A program made the position numbers and the translations under genes. DNA of 19,633 bases from Gyrodactylus bullatarudis (taxonomy: Eukaryota > Platyhelminthes > Monogenea > Gyrodactylidea > Gyrodactylidae), in the NCBI GenBank assembly GCA_012064415.1, contig SSNU01000214.1, positions 165,156 to 184,788 on the forward strand, in the 5' to 3' direction. The notes beneath the pieces are model-generated. The model searched no databases and was not told where the DNA came from. It saw only the letters and a list, made by a program, of their open reading frames with translations. This document shows positions 9,348-17,452 of this stretch, one piece after another (positions within the stretch are counted from its first letter, which is position 1; each line of letters opens with the position of its first letter).

Positions 9348-9814
9348 TTTCTGTAACCAGGCAAGTATCCTTAACTTTCATAGTCAAAAATCACCTGTGA
9401 AATATTTTAAACCGGTTTTCTATGAACTCTTGGGTTACTAGGTATTGATATAGGGATTGATAAAATCAAATGATATTTATCATTGAAAGGCTTGTCTTGA
9501 GTTTATATAGAAGCACTAGGGTCCCTATTGTTGCTTGAAAGACTATAGCCATCAGAGCCTTTAAATCAGAGTAAAAAGTAGGCCTTTTATCAAAAATAAG
9601 TTTTTTAAATCAATGGGGAGGAAAACAAGTCAATGTACTTATGTTATTTCTAGTAATTTTATAATCCTTTTGCTTAAGTAACTAGGTGTATTGAAGAAGG
9701 ATTGTTCTAACCAATAAGTCAAGAAATTTGATGATTCCCTGCAGCTATTCCAAGACAACTTCAATAGACTTGGCCCAACTGCAAATGCTCCACTTATAAC
9801 TTANATGAAACTAA
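9348..9814. other. Non-coding gap with one ambiguous base
   Basis: No gene is seen. Position 9804 is an N, the only ambiguous base in the window, immediately before a foldback arm, which suggests an assembly or mapping problem at a repeat boundary. Confidence 0.5.
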
Positions 9815-10093
9815 TTGATATGAAGTTGGGAATCTATGATTCTTACAGAAATCTCATCAAGAATTCGAATTTATTAAAGATCTTTTGAAATCCTACTCAT
9901 GTTGCCCACTTTAACCATTCAAATAAAGAAATTCTGAAAAAAATTATTTTAATGAATTATTTCTATTTTTTTTAAATTCCAATTTGGCGCCAAAATCCCA
10001 TTTTCTCGAAATTTGAACAGAATATTTTTTAGATTTGAAAGTTGGAGGGTGATCAAAAGAGGTTTTTCAAGATCAGGATTGGACAAGAAAAGC
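9815..10093 (+). repeat. Foldback family copy 1
   Basis: This copy starts TTGATATGAAGTTGGGAATC and ends near GGACAAGAAAAGC. It matches 19319-19592 in the same direction with scattered changes, and the reverse complement of 10206-10438. Together with copy 2 it forms two inward-facing arms around a 112-base centre (10094-10205). Confidence 0.8.
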
Positions 10094-10205
10094 AATTCAA
10101 CTGAATCTTATCTGATGCCTTATTATCGTTTTGAAGCTGAAATTCGATTTTTTAATCATCTTCACTACTTAAAAATCAATGAAAAATCGATAATTCAAAA
10201 TCTCT

Positions 10206-10438
10206 CGATAATGGGGTAACCGTCTGTAATTTGGCGGTGCTAGTCAGCTTTCTTGTATAATCTTGATCCTGAAAAATCTCTTTTGATCAATCTCCAACTT
10301 TCAAATCAATTTTCAGCTCAAAGTTCGAAAAAATGGGATTTTGGCGACAAAATGGCCATATCTTTAAAAATTTCGAATTCTTGATGGAAATATCGAGATT
10401 TCTGTAAAAATCATAGATTCCCAACTTCATATCAACCA
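10206..10438 (-). repeat. Foldback family copy 2 (inverted)
   Basis: Reverse complement of the copy at the right end of the window. As read, 127 bases (10206-10332) are identical to 19507-19633 with no gap. It lacks about 80 internal bases present in copy 3. The inner terminus reads CGATAATGGGGTAACC; the outer terminus matches copies 1 and 3. Confidence 0.88.
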
Positions 10439-10804
10439 ACTTTTTATTTAAAACACGACTATTTTCTGAAAATGATCTCCGTAAAATGGTTTTGCCGTAC
10501 ATTAATATACGGATTGATAAAATTCAACGTATCACATTAACTAGTTTTAGTAATAACCTGTGACCACACTTAGCTAATAGGTCAAATGTCTAAATACTCT
10601 TTATAAAGAATATATCATTGTTCAAGGTAGGCCTATAACTTCTCTTCAAATCAAAATTTTATAAATTCTTTGACAGAATTTGAGAAAACGTCATTTATTC
10701 AATCTGAATATAAATAAGGAGAATGTACTCCCAAGAGATTTATTTTGACTTCTATGTTACACGATTTGACAAATAATAATACAATGTTAAATACAGTGGA
10801 TTAA
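10439..10804. other. Non-coding gap right of foldback arm
   Basis: AT-rich with no gene seen. A partial direct repeat, GGATTGATAAAAT, is shared with the region near 9453. Confidence 0.4.
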
Positions 10805-11160
10805 GGGATATATACTCTTAGGCTCTTCGAACTCATTGTTGATTTCAATCATTGTGTAACAGGGCATGATGAAAATTGCTACTATTACTTTATTAATAAT
10901 GAATTCAAAAGTGATGAATTTATTTCAATGATTAAAACAAATCAAAATATCAATTTAATCAAGACGCATAGAATTTTAATCCCTGAATTATTCTGATTCA
11001 GAATTTATGAAATACTTTAGGTCCTTTTGATTTAGATTTTGATGAAGAATACTTTGATCAGATAAAGTGCGCGAAAATCATTGGTGGGAATTTGAATCAC
11101 CAAAATTGGCAAAATCTTTTTTTGGAAAATTCTGACCGAAATGAAATTTTTATAGCTTGA
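10805..11160 (+). pseudogene. Possible decayed coding segment, unidentified
   Basis: Two consecutive open stretches on the plus strand look protein-like. 10805-10996 (63 residues) contains HCVTGHDENCYYYFINNEF and SMIKTNQNINLIKTHR. 11011-11160 (49 residues, different frame) contains GPFDLDFDEEYFDQIKCAKI. With roughly one stop expected per dozen codons at this composition, two adjacent long open stretches are suggestive, not proof. No ATG-led frame or known domain is recognised. It could be a decayed host gene, an exon pair, or chance. Confidence 0.3.
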
Positions 11161-11694
11161 TAAATTAGTATTTAGTATTTAAATTGGATTTTTTATCATC
11201 TATGATTCAAACAAGTGATATTAAAATTTTCTACTACCTCTAAGGGATATGGAATTTATCAAAATTGAATTTACTTGGCTCATAAAAAATTAATTATTTT
11301 CTGTTTAAAATTCAAAACTTAAATAATATTTCATCCATAATACAAGGCCGGATCTATATCAGGGAAAAAGTTAGTAGATGATGTAAAGAATTTATCAAAC
11401 AAGTCCGTAATTTTTTTCTTCATCTAACCATCATTTTCTTGTACCGTTTTCTTTTTAAAATGTTGATGATTTTTTTTCGTTAGAATAATTTATTTTAAGT
11501 AAGTGTATATAATTATAATTATCAAAAATATAGTAATCTGAAATAGCATCAATAAAAATATAGGTTTTCTGAGTCTAGGGCATCTTGTAAAAATAGAAGG
11601 AATTGAATATAATCTGGTTGGAGTTGTAATACTTGTAATGAAAATAAATTGGCTTAATAAATTAACTGGATTAATAAATTTGGATCGAATATGC
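11161..11694. other. AT-rich non-coding region
   Basis: No gene, clear repeat or RNA is visible by eye. Confidence 0.4.
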
Positions 11695-12062
11695 TCAATC
11701 TCTCAATTTTCCAATACACTGTGATGGGACTAAAGTTGAAATATAGTCAAGATAACCAAAATCCAGTGCTTTGTAACCTTTTAGTCTCAATTTAAGTGAT
11801 TTAGAAAATTTTAGAATTGAGTCAATTCGAGAGTTTATTTAAGTCAGGTTTGAAATGGGACTAATTTTAAGTCCATTAGATATACTGAAACCAAGGTCCG
11901 AAGTTAAGGAGACAATTTCTCCAGGAAGTATAGAAGCCATTCCAAGAGGGGTTGTACTAGGAATAACTAGGAAACTTAGCTATTGCTCGATTGTCAGATT
12001 TTGGTTCTTAAGCTCTTTCAAAAGATCTTTCGTGAATAGCCGATTTCGTAAGGCATAGAAAA
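11695..12062 (-). pseudogene. Possible decayed coding segment, unidentified
   Basis: One minus-strand frame runs about 120 codons with only two internal stops. It contains LRNRLFTKDLLKELKNQNL, then VIPSTTPLGMASILPGE, SLTSDLGFSISNGL, and LKGYKALDFGYLDYIS. G+C is locally a little higher than in neighbours. No family is recognised. The plus-strand frame 11855-12058 overlaps it and looks like an antisense shadow. Confidence 0.22.
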
Positions 12063-13184
12063 ATTTCTTTCAGAAGTTGAAATATTTCACGAATACAATA
12101 ATTTACCAAACTCGAGAAAATAGGGTGCTTACTAGAGAACTGCTCTACAACATTCAATTTGATGCAGAAACATTATCAGGGCTTAAGATATTGAAAATTT
12201 CGTTGTTTTAAATGGTTTTCAGAACAGAGGGAATAGCTTGTTAAAATAATATTTCAAAGACGTTTTGATACTCTACTTATAAGTCAACAATTTTCAATAT
12301 TAGGAACACGATTTCGATCATTTTACGACTCGAAAATTACCCCATAATTTGAAAAATATTCATCAAATTCTATTTCTTGGTAGAAAATCTGAATTTGTGA
12401 ATTTGTATAAAATAATTCATATAAATGTAAGATTTTTGATTTTGATCAAATAAAAAGATAATATCTGATTCAAATAAAGAAAGACGTCAAAATTTCAAAG
12501 AAATGTTCTACATCTTGATTGGTAATCTTAGTTATCTTTGAAATTATCATATTGAAATCATTCTTCTGGGTGATGAATTAATCACATGTTTTATAAAACC
12601 CTAAATGAAATTAATTAAAGATTAGGAATAGATTTTTCAAATCTCCAATTTTCAGCCTGGTTCAGAGTCTATTTCGATTTCTTGTATTTACTTGGAACAT
12701 AGTAGAGGTAACACTTTAACTTCAACAGAACGGAAAATTTCTCAATTCTCATTTTATCAGAATATTTTTCCACATTAGGTCTTTTTTTCTATTTGTATGG
12801 ACTTATGTAACAAAAATATGAAAAATCCTCAGAACACCTAAAAATGAAACTTCGGCTCTATTATGTCACTTTGGAAAAAAAATTTTCAGAGATTTTAACA
12901 CAATTCTAAATATTTTACACCACCGTCAGGGGTTTCAAAATTACCAAAATTAAATTCCTGAAATCTACTCTTATTAAAGATGTCCGATGGGAAAAAATTT
13001 CATGGGAAGCTACCTCAAAAAACGAGATCATTCTCTAAACATATTTTATTTGAGAATAATAATAATTATGTCTACGATTTTGAATAAATACATATTTAAT
13101 CTGTTTGGAACGATAATGTTGCTGAACCTCATCAAGTATATTATTACTGATATTATAATCATTAGGAAGATAGGAGAACGAATG
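12063..13184. other. Long AT-rich non-coding region
   Basis: I see no supported gene, RNA or repeat longer than a few tens of bases. A plus-strand frame at 12987-13196 is Ile/Asn/Leu-rich, as expected from A/T-rich DNA, and is not called. Confidence 0.45.
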
Positions 13185-13339
13185 AATAATAAGTGATAAA
13201 CGTTTTATTTTGCCGGGTCTCTTCAGACTTAATCCCGGGATTTGATTATTTACTATAATGCATTGCTAATTCTTTCTGCTCTTCCATTGGATAAAAAAGA
13301 TCTCTGGAACGGGGGAGAGATGTCAATTTTTGTCGCTTT
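13185..13339 (-). repeat. PLE-type terminal repeat segment with HHR2
   Basis: The ribozyme plus about 100 bases 5' of it aligns with 14885-15045 and more loosely with 600-740. Shared landmarks read in minus orientation are GACAA, a C/T-rich run, TCCAAT, CATTAT-GTA and ATCAA just before the CCGG arm. Upstream a 50-codon open frame contains MDGFLKRQKL, reminiscent of the FLKKRQ end of the ORF near HHR3. This supports one mobile family carrying the motif. Confidence 0.5.
13191..13239 (-). ncRNA. Hammerhead-like ribozyme motif HHR2, core mutated
   Basis: Minus strand: CCCGGG (13239-13234), AAGT (13230-13227), CTGAAGA (13226-13220), GACCCGGC (13219-13212), AAAA where GAAA is expected (13211-13208), stem III ATAAA-ACG-TTTAT (13208-13196), C13195 as predicted cleavage base, ACTT (13194-13191). 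AAGT/ACTT form stem I. CCGGG pairs with CCCGG (13217-13213). The G12 equivalent, which acts in catalysis in known hammerheads, is A here, so this copy is probably inactive although its helices are intact. Confidence 0.65.
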
Positions 13340-13885
13340 AAGAATCCATCCATTAGTAATGAATGAAAATTCGAGAATTCAGATAAAGTTCCAACTTAAT
13401 AAATTAGGAACAGAAAGATGCTGAGCAGGGTCTATTCTGATTGGCTGATTTAATAAAGAAATCTTATTGGTATACAGATTTAGAATAAAATCAAATAGAG
13501 GGAGTTTTGTCATCTGTAAATTTGACTAAATTAAGTAAGTCTCCTAAAACCTGAAACGCGTTGACAGAGGTTTCTGAGCTAAGCTTAGAGAATAAAAGCA
13601 TTTATTCTGTTATATTTTCCTCGAAGCTATAGCCATGTAAGGTTTATTTATTTTTTCGAGTCATAAGTTGATGTCAAGTTTCAGTATTGATGATAGGTTT
13701 TATCGTTCAAAGGTTATTGCATGTGAATAAACATAAAAGATATCTATGCTGAAAGACTTGAGAATTCTAAAAGGGTTTCTTCAATAGGAAAATTATTTTG
13801 TTCCATGATGGAATCTGAAATCTTCAATAAAAATTAGTAAAAGTAGATTTAATTGGAATTAAAACAACCTTTTTCCAAAGCCTCT
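13340..13885. other. AT-rich non-coding region
   Basis: No supported gene. A CCTGAAACGCGTTG stretch at about 13550 resembles sequence seen near PLE ends but has no CUGANGA partner. Confidence 0.4.
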
Positions 13886-13931
13886 TCCAGACGTTTCGGT
13901 AATGAGATAGTCAAGTACCTTCTTCAGTGGA
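13886..13931 (-). ncRNA. Separate hammerhead-like candidate HHR4
   Basis: Minus strand: TCCA (13931-13928), CTGAAGA (13927-13921), unpaired A (13920), GGTA (13919-13916), a 14-base loop, TACC (13901-13898), GAAA (13897-13894), CGTC (13893-13890), TGGA (13889-13886). TCCA/TGGA form stem I and GGTA/TACC a conventional stem II. Stem III is only the palindrome ACGU with no loop, which in known PLE and newt-type hammerheads works in dimers. The bulged A at the base of stem II departs from consensus. It is not related to HHR1-3 in its stems. Confidence 0.45.
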
Positions 13932-13949
13932 TAGTAAAAGGGTTACTTA

Positions 13950-14220
13950 TCTTAACTTTGCTAATTTTGCTATTTTGGATATGATGAATTAAATTTCAAC
14001 ATGAATTAGCCGGTATCATTCCTTCTTCTCTGAGCTTTCTGATAACCGAGAAAATTTTGCTAATTTTTCGCTATTAAAACTCAAAATGTCTCTATTTTTG
14101 TGAAGACATATCTGATATTAGATATCTCAGATAAAATTCGTAATTCTCATTTATCTTTGCTAATTTTTTGCCAAAAATATTGAAAATTCTGCTATTTTTT
14201 TGAGAAATTTACCAGCTAAG
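13950..14220 (+). repeat. Degenerate TTTGCTAATTTT repeats
   Basis: Variants of TTTGCTAATTTTTGCTATT recur near 13957, 14053, 14156 and 14189, at irregular spacings. They are simple T-rich repeats without other features. Confidence 0.4.
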
Positions 14221-14504
14221 TTTCTGCCTTACTTATCTCAGATGCAGGCACCAAGTTTGAACAACATCAATATAAAGATTTTTTTGAGAATTTTTTATAT
14301 ACAGCTATTCTCGATAAATTTGGGAATTCATGATTTTTACAAAAATCTCATTGTTTCATCAAGGTATCGAAATTTTTGAAAGATTTCTTGGTAACTGATT
14401 CAAAATGTACACTTTTACTGATTTTAGAAATAAAAATTTGAAAAATAGTTTTTTCTGGAAAGTTTTAGAGAAGTTTTAAAATTCGAGATGGCGCGATTTT
14501 TTAA

Positions 14505-14853
14505 TTTTTTTAAACTTTGAGTTGAAAATTTTTGTTGGTTTTAAGGTCTGAGAGGAATCAAACGTTATTCTCTAGGATCATCATTAGGCAAAGAAAATAA
14601 TTACTTTCATTCATTTTTTGAAAAAAACCCGTCATTTTGAAATGATCTTGGATCACTCTAGTTTATCAATTTCCAAGCAGTAAAAATGGTCAAAAAATAG
14701 GAAGTATACTTTCGCACGTGAATGGAGTGTTTTATCAAAAAAAATGAATAAGAGTAAACATTTTCTTTGTCTAATGATGATCATGAAAAGTATCGGTTGA
14801 TTCCTTTCAGACCTTGAAACCAACAAAAATTTTCAACTCAAAGTTTAAAAAAA
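14505..14853. repeat. Internal inverted repeat, ~124 bp arms
   Basis: Arms 14505-14628 and 14729-14853 pair over TAAACTTTGAGTTGAAAATT, TTTTGTTGGTTT, AAGGTCTGA, GGAATCAA, GATCATCATTAG and CAAAGAAAAT, with a ~100-base loop. The outer part resembles the ACTTTGAGCTGAAAATT block of the foldback family near 19516. Confidence 0.75.
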
Positions 14854-14892
14854 TATTCATTTCTTAGAGGATTTTGAAGACGAGTGAATAAT

Positions 14893-14941
14893 GAGTAATA
14901 AAGCTTTTATTTCACCGGTTCTCATCAGACTCTTACACCGG
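14893..14941 (-). ncRNA. Hammerhead-like ribozyme motif HHR3
   Basis: Minus strand: CCGGT (14941-14937), GAGT (14932-14929), consensus core CTGATGA (14928-14922), GAACCGGT (14921-14914), GAAA (14913-14910), stem III ATAAA-AGC-TTTAT (14910-14898), T14897 as predicted cleavage base, ACTC (14896-14893). GAGT/ACTC form stem I. ACCGG (14919-14915) pairs with CCGGT 5' of stem I. All core positions fit consensus, so this is the best candidate for activity. It starts 102 bases after the stop of the ORF at 15043 on the same strand. Confidence 0.75.
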
Positions 14942-15042
14942 CTTGATATTTATACATACAATAATGAAAAATTAAAAATCCTGATTGGACAAATGGGAAT
15001 TGAAAGAATATCACAGGGAGGAGGGGTAAGGTTTCACTGGGC

Positions 15043-15525
15043 TCATTGTCTTTTCTTGAGAAAGGGATCTAGTTGTAACTGCCCGCTACATCTTTTTCTT
15101 TTGACTTCTCGTTTTGTAATTGCACACTTTTTGGATTCAATGATAATTACAGGTTGGGTATCAATTTGATTATCAACTTCTGTTGACTTTTCTTGATTTG
15201 CATTTTCACCCTTAGCTGTAGTTGTTACTGGGCATGAAGCGGGTACAATTTCAAGACTAATTGCAGATTAAGAACTAATTGGATTATCAACTTCAATTGA
15301 CTTGTCTTGGATAGCAGGATTGTTCTCATCTGTAGTTCCTGTAGGAACACTTGACAGAAGCTCAGTGAATTGGGGATTTGCTTCGACTAATTGCTCATTG
15401 GATTCAGTTGTAACTGTCTTTTGAGTGGAGCTAGCTAAAGGAGAATCGTTCAGCAAATTAGCAATTTTTTTGAGCTTACTTTTTTGTGTAAAACGTTTTT
15501 TCCCCTCGATACCCAACTGAGTAGC
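15043..15525 (-). pseudogene. Unidentified ORF with one in-frame stop, PIP-like C-terminus
   Basis: The frame is open from inside the 70 bp arm to a TAA at 15268-15270, then continues in the same frame for 74 codons to TGA at 15043-15045. No in-frame ATG exists; a TTG at 15516 and an acceptor-like CTACTCAG just before it are the only start hints. The product is low-complexity and basic at both ends: KKRFTQKSKLKKIANLL, a Ser/Thr/Glu-rich middle, related segments KSIEVDNPI and KSTEVDNQI on each side of the stop, then KREVKRKR and QLQLDPFLKKRQ. QxxLxxFL resembles a PCNA-binding box such as some pogo/Tigger transposases and replication proteins carry near their C-termini; that reading is inference. 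The frame survives across the stop, so decay is recent or the stop is read through or spliced. Confidence 0.45.
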
Positions 15526-15595
15526 TTTCGATACCTTGATGAAAAAATGAGATTTTTGTAAAAATTATGAATTCCCAAATTCATCGAGAATAGCT

Positions 15596-15969
15596 TTAGT
15601 TATTTAAAAATGAAAAAAACTGATAAAATATAAGATTAGGTAAATTTTTCCATCAAATCTACATTTAGATCCACATTTCAACTGGAAATACATTCTTTTA
15701 TTTCTATGAATAATTAGAAAAAATATTATTTGAAACGGAATTTTTCTGCAAATATCCATGAAAAAATTTACTTGAATCTTTTAGATTTCTTTACTGAGAC
15801 TTCTAAAATAAACATATTTTATAAGTTTTCTTCTATTTATGGAAGTTATATCATGATAAGTCAAATAATGTACTGAAAGTAGTTGAAGTGAAAAAAATTT
15901 CCGTTTTGTATTACAGCACAGACCAATTACTTGGTACTTAAACTGGAAAAAAGGAGATGTATGCCACTG
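15596..15969. other. AT-rich non-coding region
   Basis: No gene or repeat of note. It lies 3' of the second PLE relic and may contain further unrecognisable PLE sequence. Confidence 0.35.
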
Positions 15970-16230
15970 TCAGTATTTTTCTTTGATCTTGTTTTTCATA
16001 GTTAGTTTCACGTCTAAGAATATTAGACTATTTTTCCATAGTAAATTTAATATCAAGATGAATCGAATTCATCTTTAGGAAATATTCATCTGATGAAAAC
16101 ATCTAATGTAAAAATCAGTGAAATAATTAATTTATCACCGACCTAAAAAATTATCAGCTAAAAGAGGACTGAGAACTGAACTTTTATTTAGAGATAAAAA
16201 ATCAATTTTGCAAGATTTGTTAAAATATAT
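15970..16230 (-). pseudogene. Second Penelope-like RT relic, catalytic YVDD deleted
   Basis: Minus-strand fragments align in order with the PLE at 770-1795. SVLSPLLADNFLG corresponds to PLSPLLANIFLG, FTDFYIR to YTDMYVR, DEYFLKMNSIHLDIKFTMEK to AEFFREMNLIHRNIKFTKEQ, and IFLDVKLT to SFLDVKLT. The block that should contain YVDDTFIVLK is missing between FYIR and DEYF. Several stops and at least two frame changes occur. It is an older, separate insertion of a related element. Confidence 0.8.
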
Positions 16231-16345
16231 TTATATTTAATGCAAAAAGCATTTTCTTTTACAATAACAAGAAAATATATAAATTCAGATCAATTTTCAT
16301 CAATTTACTAATAGAAAGTAAGGTTCAAACTAATGAAAAAATAAG

Positions 16346-16492
16346 TTATCGTTGAATGCGATCTGAAGGATTTGATGGCAGGCTTAATGAATCATCTATA
16401 GTCAAGTACTTCATATAACCTCTCGACTCGGCCTCCAAGAGCGAAAGTTGACTTTTGGCCAATTGTAAGTTCATATCTTGTAAATGATCCAT
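16346..16492 (-). CDS. Orphan 3' terminal exon encoding a coiled coil
   Basis: A 147-base open segment of 48 codons plus TAA, about 39% G+C in much poorer surroundings. It is directly preceded by an acceptor-like TTATTCATAG (AG at 16494-16493). The product starts MDHLQDMNLQLAKSQLSLLE, continues AESRGYMKYLTIDDS and ends LSLPSNPSDRIQR. The first 24 residues have a heptad-like hydrophobic pattern. NLQLAKSQLSLLEAE resembles from memory the C-terminal coiled coil of RabGAP1-type TBC proteins, which is tentative. Upstream exons were not found in the window, so it may be the last exon of a gene with a long intron, a small standalone ORF, or a stranded fragment. Confidence 0.45.
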   Translation of the reverse strand: MDHLQDMNLQLAKSQLSLLEAESRGYMKYLTIDDSLSLPSNPSDRIQR

Positions 16493-16970
16493 CTATGAAT
16501 AATTTTTTTGAAAAAATAATCGTTTAAAATGAAAAAAAGTAATGCTAAAAATCAGAGACGAATTCAATTAATTATTGAGATATTTATCCATTTATAAATA
16601 GAGTAAAAAAACAAAGAAGATTAACTGCTAAAACTTCTGTGGAAATTTCCCAAAAAGTTATTCTTTTTTTTCTTCTGGTAAAAAATCAATGGAAGCTTAG
16701 AAATAAATTATTTCATGTATAACAAAAATTTAAAACTACGTCAAGAAAAATTTGAATTTTATCTGACTTGATCTTCTTATATCTTGTCATATTTGCTCAA
16801 AAATGTTAGACTGAAAATAAATATGAAACATTAGAAAGTAATCTTTATTCTGTCAAGTCAGCAAACATGAGTAAATTTTAATTTTATAAGTTATGTATTA
16901 GTATATGAGTGTGAGTTCTAGCCGTAAATGAAGATTCGTCCATTTGAAAAAAACAAGAAATTTTTTTGTA
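16493..16970. other. AT-rich region upstream of the orphan exon
   Basis: If the exon is real, this would be its intron. An acceptor-like TTTATTTTCAG near 16813 on the minus strand was noted, but no matching open exon with a donor follows it. Confidence 0.35.
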
Positions 16971-17200
16971 CATGCCTTGCACGAAACAAAAACAAATTCA
17001 TAAAAAAATTTCAATGCCGACACCATATAAAAATGTCAGATATCCTAGCTTATCGAAGATTTTATAGAATATTCATGAAAAGAGAATTTATTTTTCTTCT
17101 ACGTTAGAGAGAATTGAAAAAATCTCAGAGGAGCTGACGTTTTTATTTGGTGTCGGCATTAGAAGATTTTTTTATTACTTTGATACTTGTGTGAAGCATG
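16971..17200. repeat. Imperfect hairpin, ~68 bp arms, 94-base loop
   Basis: Arms 16971-17039 and 17134-17200 share CATGC, ATAAAAAAAT, AATGCCGACACCA, ATAAAAA and GTCAG in inverted order, with small indels in the outer part. It may be a short non-autonomous transposon or the source of a hairpin RNA. No coding frame is present. Confidence 0.7.
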
Positions 17201-17452
17201 TGCTGGATGAAGAAAAAGAATGAGGAATCTAGATTATTTTCACAAAGAACTGAAAGATTTACAGATTTTCTGAGTCTGAGATTAGTTAACATTTCCGCTT
17301 TTGAATCATAAACTACATACATTTTGAATATTTCCTAAGTATTTTTCATATTGGCTTATCCTAAACTGAAATATTCAATGCATTAGTTTAATAACTAACC
17401 CCTTATCACAAATTAGTAATTAGTGATTCCGTGAAATTACTAGAGGACATAG

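Larger units (their letters stand above)
14303..15595. mobile_element. 1.3 kb element with 70 bp terminal inverted repeats
   Basis: Arms 14303-14372 and 15526-15595 are reverse complements at 67 of 70 positions as read. Their core, TTGGGAATTCATGATTTTTA, resembles the outer ends of the foldback copies at 9815 and 19319, so this is probably a longer relative. The interior holds a further inverted repeat (14505-14628 / 14729-14853), ribozyme HHR3, and a minus-strand ORF. No clear target-site duplication was seen, so the arms may instead be two independent solo copies. Confidence 0.6.

Noticed and set aside
7990..9814. Terminal inverted repeats of the Merlin element
   Set aside because: Neither the GC island nor the G-rich run near 8104 has a reverse-complement partner upstream of the transposase start.
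10013..10502. Short frames inside the foldback arms (10013-10219 plus, 10287-10502 minus), and 19386-19586 minus
   Set aside because: They are products of repeat sequence; the frame is not kept between copies because of indels.
9448..10527. Partial direct repeat ATATA(G/C)GGATTGATAAAAT at 9448 and 10505
   Set aside because: About 20 bases of A/T-rich similarity around the foldback arms, but the edges do not coincide with the arms, so it is not a convincing target duplication.
14891..15169. Plus-strand open frame of 92 codons
   Set aside because: It runs antisense through HHR3 and the end of the minus-strand ORF, and has no recognisable domain.
16090..16125. Plus-strand CTGATGA followed later by GAAA
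   Set aside because: No pairing for stems I or II; the segment is antisense to the second PLE relic.
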